Part shown: piece by piece, positions 44,331 to 56,318 of the stretch | Layout of the letters: the number at the start of each line of letters is the position of its first letter | How positions within the stretch are numbered: position 1 is the stretch's first letter | NCBI GenBank assembly: GCA_949710005.1 | Contig: OX453287.1 | Location: 15,857,560 to 15,921,559 of the forward strand | DNA length: 64,000 nucleotides | Source: Ricordea florida | Lineage: Eukaryota > Cnidaria > Anthozoa > Corallimorpharia > Ricordeidae | Reading direction: 5' to 3' | Position numbers and translations under genes: made by a program | Notes under the pieces: generated by a model | Database searches by the model: none | Told to the model about the DNA's origin: nothing | What the model saw: only the letters and a program-made list of their open reading frames with translations

Positions 44331-46045
44331 CGAGTACGAAGGCAAAATATTCAGTGACAGAGAGATCAGAGCGGAAATTTTGAACAAACAATTTTCCTCT
44401 GTTTTTACTGACGAATCCGACTTAGACCCCCCAAGTGTAGGAAACGAACCAAAGCCAAGCATAAGCCCTCTTGTAATCACCATCGCTGGTGTCACCAAGC
44501 AGCTAACCTCACTGAAAACCAATAAAGCTTGCGGCCCGGATAATATTCCTTCTTGGTTTCTTAAAGAGTACGCACAAGAGATTTCAAGACTCTATTAACA
44601 CTGGAAATGTTCCATTGAAATGGAGATGTGCCAATGTTTGCGCAGTTTTTAAGAAAGGCAAAAAGTCAGACCCTGCAAACTACAGGCCAATTTTCTTAAC
44701 TTGTATCGCATCCAAAATACTTGAACACATAATCCATAGCCACGTGATGAAACATCTGCAAGTGAATGATATCCTTACAGACTGCCAACACGGATTCAGG
44801 GCCAAAAGATCAACCGAATCCCAACTCATTTTAACAATACATGACTTGGCCAACTCACTTGACAATGATAAATCCGTGCATGCCGTGGCACTGGAATTTG
44901 CAAAGGCCTTCGATAAGGTTCCCCACCGGCGACTCTTAGCAAAATTACAATATTATGGAATCCAAGGCAAATTACTCCGCTGGCTTGAATCCTTCCTTAC
45001 TCAACGAACCCAGTCCGTCGTCTGCGAAGGAAAATCTTCAAGATCTTCTCCTGTGACGTCTGAAGTTCCCCAAGGAACTGTGCTTGGTCCGTTGTTGTTC
45101 CTATTATATATTAACGATCTTCCTGATAATCTTCAGTCCTCCGTTAAGCTATTCGCAGATGACGCTCTACTGTATGGTGTCATTGCAAATGATACAGATT
45201 GTGACCACCTACAAGACGACCTACAGAAACTAGAACAATGGCAAAATCAGTGGCAAATGAAATTTAATCCATCAAAATGCAAGATATTGTGTATTTCAAA
45301 TAAAAGATCTTCACCTGTAAAGAAATACACATTCTGCGGAGTTGAACTAGAACAAGTTGACGATATCACTTATCTAGGAATTACAATAACAAGTAAACTG
45401 AAATGGGATCAACATGTATCGACAGTCTCAAGTAAAGCATCTCAAGTACTTGGCGTTGTGCGGCGAAACTTACATAACTGTCCAAGATCGGTAAGAGAAA
45501 CGGCGTACAAGACTTTAGTCCGACCTACCCTCGAATATGCAAATGCCGCATGGGATCCCCACTACGAGAAGGATATTCAAAAGCTGGAAGGAGTTCAGAG
45601 AAAGGCAGCGCGATTCTGCGCGGGCAACTACAACCCCTATGCAAGCTTGACAGATATGCTTCAGGAACTTAATTGGGAAACCCTAGCCACGAGACGAAAA
45701 ATCGCCAGACTCTCCTTTATGTATAAACTCTCCCACAACTTTACCGATTCAGGCTTAGTAACAGCCCATCTGAAACCAAATTATGAAAGAAGAACCCGTG
45801 GGAGCCACGATTTTAAATTTTTAGTTCCAAGATCAAAGAAAAATGTTTTTAAGTTTTCATTTTTTCCAAGAACAATCCGTGAATGGAACTCCCTTCCTGA
45901 TGATATTGTAAATACAACCTCTGTAAATAGTTTTAAATCTAAGTTAGTTAATAGTTTTTAATATTTTTAACATTCATTTTAGTTCTTAACGGTTGGTGTG
46001 ATATCTGCAGATTTTTACCGACCAAATTAAATGTAGATGTAGAAG
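44331..46045 (+). pseudogene. LINE reverse transcriptase, jockey/CR1-type
   Basis: LINE coding resumes with LEYEGKIFSDREIRAEILNK and continues through GPDNIPSWFLKE. A deletion and frame change occur near 44595. A 448-codon frame (44615-45961) then holds the reverse-transcriptase blocks KKSDPANYRPI, FAKAFDKVPH, the EVPQGTVLGPLLF block and catalytic FADD, followed by the thumb and the C-terminal WNSLPDDIV typical of this LINE group. Its activity is reverse transcription of LINE RNA at the nicked target. The 3' end is near TGTAGATGTAG at 46030-46045. The endonuclease is largely missing, so the element is defective. Confidence 0.85.
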
Positions 46046-46105
46046 ACGCACCAAAAGTAGATAACCGTAACAAAAGGATGTGATGAATCTGAGAACAATT
46101 ATCCA

Positions 46106-46489
46106 TACCGTACATGATCTAATAAACGCCCGGGGCGTTTATTTCATTTTAACGAGGAGGCGTTTATTGGAGAGAAGCCTTTATTTCGTAAGGCTGTTTA
46201 ATGAACATAGCAAAACTTTTACAGTATGCTTTCGGCCAAAAACGTTTTTTTGTTAACAGAATCTCGACTGCGGGCTGACGGCTTTTGCACTCCAAGGCTT
46301 CTAATTGATTTTTTTTTTCCACTTTTGCTATGTACAATCAAGACCGATTTTGCTCTATTTTGGCATTTCCTTGTATTTTGGAGCAATTTTCATGAGGGGC
46401 GTTTATGAGAGAGGGGCGTTTAATACAAACCTAACAGTGTAGGGGGGCGTTTATTTTGAGAGTGGGCGTTTATTAAATCATTTACGGTA
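46106..46489. mobile_element. MITE with TACCGTAxATGAT termini
   Basis: The ends TACCGTACATGATCTAATAA and its inverse at 46489 enclose four scattered GGCGTTTAT phrases in both orientations. The length is 384 bp. It starts about 60 bases after the LINE 3' end. Confidence 0.7.
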
Positions 46490-46620
46490 TACAATTGACC
46501 TGCGAACTCTTTTTGTAAACGTAAACAAAAGTTAAAAGTCACACTCAAAGGATCCCTTCCAACTACAATACCTTGTGTGCCTCTGTTGTTTTCATTTCGG
46601 CCGCGGGCCTGACACGTCCT

Positions 46621-46715
46621 AGTCTCCCTCGCAGCCGTTTTTTTTTGGATGTCACGCAACGTTTCTTTTGGGGGAACGTTGCGTGACGTCCAAGAAACGG
46701 TTGCCAGGGTGACTA
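46621..46715. mobile_element. 95-bp foldback (family G) with 10-bp target duplication
   Basis: The arms contain GCAGCCGTTT and GTCACGCAACG with their inverses. GACACGTCCT stands on both sides (46611-46620 and 46716-46725). A second copy is at 56756-56852. Confidence 0.8.
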
Positions 46716-46719
46716 GACA

Positions 46720-47720
46720 CGTCCTGAAAGGTCAAGAGATCCGAGGCGTGTGCCGGCTAAAATGGAGGAAGTGAACCACGATCTGAAGCGTGGACGTTAA
46801 TGTTGTAGAATTGGAGGCTGTTTCCGTAAATATATACGATTACCTTGTTGCACCACGCGGGCAAAGGAACGAGGAATAACAGTATCTCACGCTGTCCCTT
46901 TGGCGAACGTGAGTCGAGTTGTAAGTCAAACCCACATTTGCCTCGTGAACTCGTAAGACAAGAATTCCGTTTTTTTTAATCGCGGTTTTCCATAGCAAAT
47001 ATTTTGTACGGTCACAGACCTGTTCCTGTGAGAATTCGTGCAGCCGTAAAATGACCGCGAAAACCCCTGGCTATCCCTGCAAAAATGCTTCGGTGAAATG
47101 CTCCAGCAACTGCAAGTGAGGAATGTTAAGTGTAATACTACATGAAGTTGTTTGTAAGTTACCCACAATTCAGAGGTTAAAAGACAACATGGCTTCGTCC
47201 AGAAGTGTGCCTTTCTTCTTGTACAAATAGCTTAGTCTTAAGTGTATAACATGGAAAAAAGAGGATGGCGTGCAAAAACAGGACAGTTGAGGTTGTTGTG
47301 AACAGAAACTGGGTGCTTTTAATCGTCATCAAGAGCGCAAAAAGAGAAATCCAGGTAAGTTAAGTGTTCATTCAGTTCTGAAATGCATAAACAAGCAGTC
47401 ATCGTCTTCGGTGCCGAGTCTTGCTATTTCATTGTCATGTTCCCTAATGGATCACTCATACATATTTCCATTATATATTAAAAATTGGAAGCTGAATGAA
47501 TGCGTTTGAAATACGTTTCTAAATGAAAGTTATCAAAAAAAACAACGTTTACAAAGTAATGATAGACATACAACGCATATTTGAACCTTCCTGCTTAGGA
47601 AGCATGCTTCCATACCTAAAAATACTTTATAAATATTCAATGATCCGACTTTGTCCTATAAAAACATCAATCACCTGATTCAAAAAGCAGCTGTACAACT
47701 TACTGATGCATTCGCATCGT
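46720..47720. other. Intergenic, no gene recognised
   Basis: Around 46760-46920 the DNA is relatively GC-rich and contains a short frame starting ATGGAGGAAGTGAACCACG that soon ends. Nothing further is supported. Confidence 0.35.
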
Positions 47721-47723
47721 ACC

Positions 47724-48105
47724 GCCCGGTTAGCTCAGTTGGTAGAGCGCCGGCCTGTCGAGCGGGAGGTCGTGAGTTCAAACCTCGGCCGGACCAACAC
47801 TCAAGGTCTTAAAATAACTGTGGAGAATGTGCTGCCTTTGTTATGACTTCTGCAAATGGTTAGACATTCTAGTCTTCTCGGATAAGGACAAAAAACCGTA
47901 GGCCCCGTCTCACAGCGCTGTTCTTATGGGACGTTAAAGATCCCACAATACTGTTCGAAAAGACTAGGGGACGTAGACCCCGGTGTTGTGGTCGACATCT
48001 GTAAAAGTTTGATTGTGATTAATGAAAGGAGAATTGATGTAAGGCGCCTTTGAAGATATCCAAATGGAAAAGAGCGCTATACAAATTCATTAGTATCGTA
48101 AACAG
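47724..48105 (+). mobile_element. tRNA-derived SINE (family A), best copy
   Basis: The head 47724-47797 folds roughly like a tRNA, with GGTTAGCTCAGTTGGTAGAG, a loop that would read GTC, and GAGTTCAAACCTC. The body contains AGGCCCCGTCTCACAGC and the tail AAGAGCGCTATACAAATTC. Stem mismatches argue against a working tRNA. Confidence 0.85.
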
Positions 48106-48109
48106 TCAG

Positions 48110-50480
48110 AGTTCAACTTCTCGTTAATATTAAAAGTGACCCAGAGTGCTCACCCTTTACATGTATCAGCAGCCATCTAAAGCTAACCAACTATTTCCTT
48201 TGTTTGTAATTAATAATATTTTCTAAAAAATGTTATTGTTCCCAAACCATGAGCCACATACAAAATCTTCAAAAGCATTCTCAGAAGTGGGGCAGCTTGA
48301 ATATAATTATATTGTAACCTATAAAATTACCTACTGTACATTTACTCAACACTGTACTTTCTAAAGCAGAGAAGTACAATGCTGTAAGGTAAACTGTAGG
48401 CAGATGTTGTATCTGTGCATTGAAATACAGTTAATTTAAAAATTGTGCAGGACATGAAAGATCAGTGGCTTTCACCATGATATTCATATTCACAGTGAAT
48501 GAATCCAGCCACTCCTGTTCTTATCACAGAGCTTTGTTGTTATATTTTACACAGACTGCAAAGTCCATATCTGTGATTTTCACAGAGAGCAAGCTTGGGA
48601 AAGGTAGCTCTCCAAAGGAGCAAATGGGGCAACTTCTTTCTTATGTCGCATTTGAAGCCTGGCTCAAGCTGCAACTGAAATGCAGTACAAGGAGGCTGCA
48701 TGTAGCTTCTCTTGGGGATTGGGAATTGTGGAATCACCCAGAATTGAAGGTTGCAAGGAACTGGTTCAACCATACCTGGTTGCAAGAGCACAAAGTAATT
48801 TCTCAAAGCTGCCGCACTTCCATTGGGGTGAAGCACACTCTCACACCATAAGAGGTGGTAGATGGTTGCTCCAGCAATAAGTGAATTTGTTCAAATGGTG
48901 AACATGGGAAATCATTGGATTTGCCTCAGCACCATTTCCTGCAGCCCTGGAACAGTCAAAATACGTGACAGCTTATTTCTAAGAGCTAGCCCCATTGTCA
49001 TTAGGCATGCATGCTCATGCAAACTGGGGATTCCATTTTATTCATTGGCCTTTGCTACTGATTTGTGCTTTGGCATAGACCCTGCTACACAATCGTACAA
49101 TCAGGAGCAAATGCATACACATTGCAGTAAGCTGCCTTGATTCCAAGGAGATGGTTACCTTTCAAGAAACAGCATGGCACTGGTACCATATGCTATCTGC
49201 ACATCAATATGGCAACTGCATGTGGCTATCGTTTGTGTTTGTCGAATGCCAAATGACAAGCAGGAGTATGTTAAGTGCTTCCAATGTAGTGCTGGTACCA
49301 TCCAACCTGCATAAACATTCCTGACTGGGTAATCAATACCAGGAGGAGCTGAAGGTGCGGCAAATGCAAGGACAACAGTGCCACCAAATCACTATATGAT
49401 TTGCACTGGTATACGTAGACATTTCATTAATTAAATTGGCTTCTACAGTTCTTCTACAGCATGAACCTAATGTAAGTGACCACCCAAAATGTCATGCTAC
49501 GGTAGTTGCTTACAGGAGTTGGAAACTTTAAGTATTTTGGAAGATTTGCTGCTAAGAAGATATGGTCACAACTGCATGTTTGACTCTATTGTTTAAGTCA
49601 GATTTTATGCAGACTTGTTTGTCGTAGTCTTATAGTAAACTAACGCAACATGACTCTAACATTTCTCCACTCTACATATTTGATTTTTGTAAGGGGAATT
49701 ACTACACAAATGGTAAAATATAAATCAGTTGTTGGTAAATCAGAAACCTTAACAATGGAGTGTCTCTCTATGGAGGGCCACTCTTGTTTCTCATTATATG
49801 AATGACATTGTCAAATGCCTACAAGATAATATTAAGAACTATTCTTTTTGCCAAAGATACAACTTGTTTTGCACTCATAACAATAAAAAAATTGATACTT
49901 TTCAGAGTACCATGAAAAGAGAAGTTGAGATTTCATCTTTTCTTACTGCAAACAAACTGTTATTGAACATCGCTAAAACATGCACATTTCACAGTTATTA
50001 AGCACAGCACATTGAAGGCCAATTAAAAGCAAACGCGAAAAACAGTCACCAAAAAGCCCCCAAAACTGGTCATGTTAACGAAGCAACACTCTCCATGTTT
50101 TCTTCCTTTAGCAAGTCTAGCTAAGCATTCATAATTTAATATTTCAGTTACTTTGTTCAGTGTACCAGTAGTCATGTTGAAGCCTCTAAAAATAGAAACA
50201 TGATATTGTTGTTATACTCTACTGTTGCAAACTCTTCATTGTTATATCACAAATTTGTATAACTTAGTGGTTTTTAAAGAAATAAGCTCAATCTAGAGCT
50301 TGCTAAGACTACAATAATTGCCATTAATTGATACAATTTTTCTTGTAATCTTTACGTGAAATGAGTGATTCTTGTTATTGTTTGGAAGGAAATACATGAA
50401 GACCTCCATTCTCTTTTAATAAGAAATGTAAGTCCACATTCTCTTCATTCGATAATCAAAGAAAACCAAATCCCTTAGAA
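48110..50480. other. Intergenic, no gene recognised
   Basis: Several overlapping frames occur on both strands at 48465-49140 but none shows a motif or codon signal. No inverted repeats were found. Confidence 0.4.
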
Positions 50481-50489
50481 CTTAGTTAA

Positions 50490-51935
50490 GGTATCAGCGT
50501 ACCCCAAAATTCATCATTTTGAAGAAAAACATCGTTCGATATTTTCAAATAGGTCTCATTGTGGCCTTTCATTAGAAAAAAAAATATGGAAAAAGGTTAA
50601 TTCTAAACGAAGTTATTAAGGAAAAACGAATTTTTGCATTAATTGTCTCTTATTGATTGCTGTCAACAGCCTGTCACAGCGAATTAAATTCACATTAAAA
50701 ATCACATGACAGGAACGCGACGTGCATGCCCTTATCACAATCACGCAAGTTGAAGTTCGAGCGACGAGTTGATTCGAGTGTTAACGTTGAAATTTACTCG
50801 GCGATGTCTTCAAAGAAAAAAAGGAAAAGTTCGTGTCCGTTTGCAAGTTCGAAGAATGCGCCGAAATGGAAAAACATTTGACAAAGATTTGACCGAAGCT
50901 CTGGCCGCAAGCGACAAAGGGTCGTATTTTGAGTAGGAGAAGCTGCTGGCATTAGAAGCAGAACAACAAGAAAAAGAAACCGGAGAAGTTAGTGCCAGCC
51001 GATCTAAAATCACTCAGAAGAAGAAAGAAGAGCCTGAAGTAGAAGCAACGGAGTCATGTCAAAAGTTGTCTGGCCGAACAATTGTTTACTGCAGGAAAAC
51101 CTTATGAAATCAGTGTCTTGTCGCTTTTGTCAAGCAGATGTGACTTTGCTTGAGAATGCCTCAGCGAGATCTGGACTTGGATCGTCTTGGATCTTGAAAT
51201 GCAAGCACCTTATAAATGCACTGATGACTTGTAACAGATATTTCCCGCCAGAAGCAAAACCCGCTTTGTAATTGATAATAGTTCTCTTTGTTAAAGTAAA
51301 ATGAGCCTTCCCTTCATCGATCAACGCGTAATCATTTTCACACGTCTAGTGTAATTAATCTAATTACACCGGAAAAACGCCCCAAAGTATATTTCGCGCC
51401 GTATCTCAAAACCAAAATTTCGAAGAGTAGGGCGCACATTTTAAGTTCGTTTTCAATGAATTTTCGACGCTTTCCGCTGAAATTCGGCAAGAACGTTGCC
51501 CGATAATCGGGCAACAAAACTGTGTCGGGAAATTTTTCTTTTTTACCTCTTTCAAAAGTTATAGCTATTTTAGCAAAGGTAACGGTTCATTTTTTAAATC
51601 CTAAAGTTTAACTGCCTGTTAAAGAAAAACCAGACAAGTAATCATATTTCCCCGACACAGTTTTTTAGAGGAAGGTGTGAAGAACACATAGCGATGTTGA
51701 TCGTTTTCTCCCGTTCAATTCCGACCTGAAACGAACTCGATTTATGAGCCTCGGTACTTTTGGAAATCAAACGCTCTATTCGCACAACGTTAACTTTTCA
51801 ACTTCAAATAAATATATATTTGTAATCTTCAATTCTTAGGCTTTCTTAAAATATATACTTTACTGGGGTTTGCGATAAACGCGGAGCGGTAAAGCAGCTT
51901 CAACGGAAGATGGTCATTTGGGGTACGCTGATACC
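50490..51935 (+). mobile_element. Kolobok-like DNA transposon remnant with TTAA ends
   Basis: The inverted ends GGTATCAGCGTACCCCAAA are each bordered by TTAA (50486-50489 and 51936-51939). TTAA duplication and purine-starting ends are hallmarks of the Kolobok group. Between 50804 and about 51250 a decayed coding stretch begins MSSKKKRKSS and later reads SGRTIV, VSCRFCQADV and SARSGLGSSW. This pattern resembles the N-terminal cysteine domain of Mutator/Kolobok-like transposases, with several stops and frame shifts. No DDE domain remains. Confidence 0.7.
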
Positions 51936-52036
51936 TTAATTTATATTTATATACATGTTTACATTCACAGGGAAAATTCGTTGGAAAGGTTGATGTTGTA
52001 AACGGATAATAATTATCGAGGACACAAGTAAATGGA

Positions 52037-52113
52037 ACTCACTTCTCTCACACGTGTAACTGCACATGCGCAGTCCTAACAGTCGAACAATACCTATTAT
52101 ATCCCCTATTATA
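52037..52113 (-). repeat. 3' LTR remnant of the gypsy element
   Basis: It shares about 50 bases with 56319-56380, including GCACATGCGCA(G/A)TCCTAACAG. It follows the polypurine tract, as expected for a 3' LTR on the minus strand. Confidence 0.6.
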
Positions 52114-52165
52114 TCCCCCTTTAAATGAAACAGTTTCCTTTCTATAACATAACAGTTCAGCAATG

Positions 52166-52357
52166 TCAGCAATTTAACTCATAGTCTCTCAAGTGACTTG
52201 GCAGTCCACGATTTACTCTAATAGGGTAACGTCTTTCAGAGCAAGGGAGAGAAGCAACCTTGTCTGAGTAACTTGGTTTCTCTAACATAGAACTTGTACC
52301 AGGAGTTTCTGACAGCAAAACAGGAGGAACTCCCGTAACATTGTCATTGTCTGCGTC
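52166..52357 (-). pseudogene. C-terminal end of the gypsy polyprotein
   Basis: The frame ends RYPIRVNRGLPSHLRDYEL before a stop, a typical gypsy pol tail. It is separated from the rest of pol by the inserted repeat at 52358-52550. Confidence 0.7.
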
Positions 52358-52550
52358 TTCGTCTAGTTTGATCGTCCGGGTGAGGGTAGTTCTGAAAAGA
52401 ACTGTTGTTGGTGACTGACGTTTCGACAACCTGAGCGGAAGTCATCTTTAGAGTCAAGTGAATAGTGTTTGTCAGACGATGATGTTATTAGTCTGGTCTG
52501 TATAACGTGATTGGTCAGTTTAGCCATGATGGTATTGGCTGAAAGACTCG
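52358..52550 (-). mobile_element. Dispersed repeat (family D) inserted in gypsy pol
   Basis: The block matches 32530-32725 nearly base for base and interrupts the pol frame. CATTGTCTG occurs just left (52342-52350) and right (about 52551-52559), a likely 9-base target duplication. Confidence 0.75.
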
Positions 52551-53571
52551 TCATTGTCTGTAACAGAACAGGGAACTCTAGGTAAAGGATTTTCGCTAGT
52601 ATTGGTCAACTGTGACTCATCCGCTGTGGCTGTCTGAGAGCCTGAGGTAAGTGGGGCAACTTCATCAGAAAAGTCCGGTGGGGGAGCCAATTGAAGTGGC
52701 ATAGAATGATCTTCAATTGATGATGGGCTCTTTAACTGGTCATAATTGACAGCTCGGCTCAGGAGTTGGTCTACATGTCGTTTCCACAGATTGCCTGACA
52801 CTTCAACCATATAGTGTCGAGAACCAAGTACCTCAGTGATTACCCCAGGCATCCACTTTTCCCCCTTGCTATAGTTTCTGGCGAGTACTGGATCACCTGC
52901 ATGAAACTGGCGTAGACCTCTGTGTGCAGTGAGACTAACCATCGTACTGTACTGTCGAGCTTCCACATGCCTTTCAACTGATGGAATCAGTAAATCGAGG
53001 CGAGTGTGCAATCTCCTGCTCATAAGCATTAAAGAGGGAGGTTCGCTTGTAGTGGAATGGGGGGTGTTTCGATAAACAAGTAAGTACTTAGCGTTTTGAG
53101 CAGACACATCAGTGTGGGCAAGCTGTGCTTGTTTGATTGCTGATTTCAAAGTGTGGACAACACGTTCAGCCTGACCATGCATTCGTGGATGGTTTGTAGG
53201 CTGATTTACGTATGTACAATTCCATTGTTAACACAAACCTTTTCAAATTCTTTTGAAGTGAACTGGGAACCATTGTCAGAAACAAGAATTTTAGGCAGTC
53301 CGTGCGTGCTAAATATGTCACACAATGCAGTGATAGTTGTTCCAGTGGTAATGTTTGTCATTTTGACCACCTCTGGGAATTTGCTGTATGCATCAACAAC
53401 AACCGTATACATTTGTTCAGAGATCGGTCCCGCAAAGTCCACATGAATCCGAGAGCAAGCCCGTGCTGGAAAAATCCATGGATGGATTTGAGCAGTAGGA
53501 GGTGCAGATCGCATAGTTTGATACGTATTGCATGAAGAAACAGTTCTTTCAAAGTGGGCATCAATATTCAT
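52551..53571 (-). pseudogene. Gypsy integrase domain
   Basis: The frame 53571-53206 carries the catalytic Asp in HVDFAGP and the second in VSDNGSQF. After a frame break near 53200 the frame down to 52520 carries the catalytic Glu in GQAERVV and a C-terminal GPY/F-like chromatin-facing module (MPGVITEVLGSRHYMVEV). All three catalytic residues can be found but not in one frame. The N-terminal HHCC zinc part is eroded. Confidence 0.8.
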
Positions 53572-53799
53572 TCTATATTTTCATCAATATTCATGTAGTA
53601 CTTTCTTTTGAAGGGAAGGTGGTACAACAACGCGAGTACCCCACAACACACAGCCTTGTTGTGTTGTCCGTTCATCTCGTTTATTCTTTAACGTTACCAA
53701 TGTGGGATCTACTGCACTTGGCCACCCACTCATGACATAACTGTAAACTTTGGATAATCTGGATTTCTCTTTTGATCATCTGACTGGCCACATTAGTTA

Positions 53800-54245
53800 C
53801 AACTTCAGGTTCTAAGAAGAAGCACTCGATATTTTCGCATTTGGTTACTATGTTTGTGGCAAAGGAAGACGTGACATGCTGTCTGCATCAGCACGTGCTG
53901 TAGTGCTGCGGTACTCAATTTTGTAATTGTACGACGCCAGGTTGACGATATCGCTTTAGTCCAAAAATGATGCTGAATGGCTCCTTTTGCAACTGGGACT
54001 AGTGTTGTTGAGCTTGTGTCAGGGTACAAGGGGCGAAGGTAACAGACCGAAACTGGGACTAGTGTTGTTGAGCTTGTGTCAGGGTACAAGGGGCGAAGGT
54101 AACAGACCGAAATTGTCCATCTATCTGATGAAACAGAACTGCTCCAGCACCATACGATGAAGCATCACATGACAGAGAAAGGGGAAGTGTTTCATCATGA
54201 TGTACTAAAGTGTTTGAGCTAAGTATCAGCTGCTTAGTATTTTCT
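53800..54245 (-). pseudogene. Gypsy RNase H region with a 60-bp tandem duplication
   Basis: On the minus strand CDASSYGAGAVLFHQIDGQF identifies the RNase H core. An exact 60-bp duplication (53991-54050 and 54051-54110) lies just after it and alters the frame. Confidence 0.75.
53991..54110. repeat. Exact 60-bp tandem duplication
   Basis: Both units begin AACTGGGACTAGTGTTG and are identical over 60 bases. Perfect identity in an otherwise decayed element suggests a recent event. Confidence 0.95.
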
Positions 54246-55309
54246 TCAACTTAAGACCATTTCCAGGTTGTATTCTTCTTCAATAGGCTGTGTAAGGGTG
54301 CCAGGACTGTGGAGTGATGTGGCATGAATCGTGAATAGAAGAGACTTCAAGGCAGCAACATCTTTAGGTCTTGGGGCATCACGAATGGCTGCAAGCTTAT
54401 CTTCAATGGGATGTAAGCCATCACTATCTATCTTGGGACCAAGATAAACCCCTGATGGCTGAAGGAGTTTGCACTTTGTCTTGTTCAGTCGGAAGCCTGC
54501 ATTTTTAAGTCGATCCATTTTTAAGTCGATCCGATCTTGTTTCTTATCCAAGACACTAAACACGGTGTATCCCCTCAAGGCTGCATGCATGTCCTCAATC
54601 TGAGGCATAGGATAGGTTTCCACATTAGCACATGCATTGTATGTTACACTAAGATCTCCACATACACGCACTTCGTCGCTTTCTTCCTTTCCAACCACCA
54701 CGATAGGGGCTGCCTGACAGCAGAAGTTACTCTTTCAATAACTCCATCATTTTCCATTTTAAGTAATGTGCTCTCCACTTTTGACTGCAGGGCATAAGGA
54801 ACTGGTCTAGCTTTGTGTAATTTAGCCTCTCTGCTTTCATTTAATACAACAGGCGTTCCCGTGTAGCGTCCAAGTTGGGTCTGAAATAATTTGCTGTATT
54901 GTTCAAGGACAGAGTCCAAAGTCTGGTTACCTGTAGAACCTGGCCCTGAGGAAGCGGGTGTAGGTAAGGGGCCAATTTGATTCAACCCTGGCAGGTTTTT
55001 CCAATCTAAGTTGACATCCATGAGCCAATTTCGACCAAGTAAAGCACCTGATCCTTCTCGTACAATAAGCAAGGGTAATGAGTACTGTGATCCTGAATAC
55101 TCAACATTCACAAATGCTTCCCCTAAGGGATGCACAATTTCCACTGTGTAGGTTGACAAGACCACATTGGTTGGTTTCAGAGTAACATTAGCACAAACTT
55201 CTTTTATGAACCTTAGTGGTGCTAGAGACGAAGCAGAACCAGTGTCTAACTGCATTAAACAATCATTGTTCTCAATCTTCAATGGTGCAGAAATTTCAGA
55301 CTTGGACAT
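54246..55309 (-). pseudogene. Gypsy protease and reverse transcriptase, internally deleted
   Basis: From 55309 the frame reads QLDTGSASSLAP, the aspartic protease active site, then GRNWL and the start of reverse transcriptase (DGVIERVTS). After a frame break near 54650, RVCGDLSVTYNA and YTVFSVLDKK follow and pass directly into RIDLKMDRLKNAGFRLNK. The palm segment with the catalytic YxDD, roughly 80 residues, is therefore missing. Confidence 0.8.
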
Positions 55310-55319
55310 AGCATGAACA

Positions 55320-56295
55320 TCTTACACAACATACAACTCTTCTTCTTCAGGTACCTGTTTTTCGAGAAACTCTTCTTCGACACACATGGCATTCACTCCA
55401 CTTTTCTTATTGCAGTTGTGACACACTGCATTTCTGAATCTGCATTTAGATCTAGTATGGTCAGATAACCACATGAGAAACAACTGTATCAGGTAGACTG
55501 TCGAGGTGATTTAGGAAATGACCCTTGACGACCAGCTGGTGGTAAGACTGGAGGTGTACTTGAACTCCGGCGAGAAGAAAGGGAAGGTGGGTCCTTGGCG
55601 ACTGCATGCACTTGTTGAGAGAATTGCTGCTGCATTTGCATGGACTCTTTCGCTGCTATCTCATCTGCAATGGCCACTTGCATCGCTTGCTGGAAAGTGC
55701 GATCTTCAGTTAGAAGCTTTTTACGAGTGGCTGGATTGCGAATCCCACAAACAAACTGGTCGCGAAGCGAACGATTTAAGAACTCACCAAAATTACAACT
55801 GGAGGCAAGATGTCGAAAACGAGCACCATACACGGAAACAGTTTCATTCTCTTCTTGGAAACAACGGTGAAATCAGTACGGTTCTGCAACTTCTAATCGT
55901 TTAGGTTTGAAGTGTCGCTCAAGTAATTGACGTAACTGCTCGAATGTCTTGTCCTTTGGATTTTCTGGACTGCACAAATCTCGAAGTGTCCCGTATGTCG
56001 TCTTGCCGATAACTGAAATCATCACTGCAACCTTCCTCTTGTTTGCAACTGCTTTAACAGCCTCGGAAGCCTCAGAAGGGTCAAGGCCAATACTATTCGC
56101 AACGAAATACTGTTCGAGTCGTTCACGATAAGCAGTAAAAGTCTCCGTAGAAGTATCGAACTCCCCAATGGAACCAACTAGCGGTGAAGCAATAATGGCG
56201 GCCGAACAAAAGCAATAACGCAAGCAACCACGTGTATGGACATTTAAAACGCACAGAAGAACTTCGCAATCGCTATGAAGACAGCAGCACATCAC
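55320..56295 (-). pseudogene. Gypsy gag with zinc knuckles, frame-broken
   Basis: Two frames, 56295-55873 and 55833-55489, encode capsid-like sequence with RNPATRKKLLTED. Between 55488 and 55330 CFSCG and, in another frame, CRFRNAVCHNCNKKSG form the usual zinc knuckles. Gag packages the element RNA. Confidence 0.75.
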
Positions 56296-56318
56296 TGGAG
56301 TATCCCATCCTCGTCGCC

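Noticed and set aside
47724-47797. Functional tRNA gene
   Set aside because: The stems have mismatches and the sequence continues into a SINE body present in two other copies, so it is a SINE head.
48465-48880. Overlapping open frames on both strands
   Set aside because: Three overlapping frames of similar length in both directions, none with a recognised domain; most likely chance.
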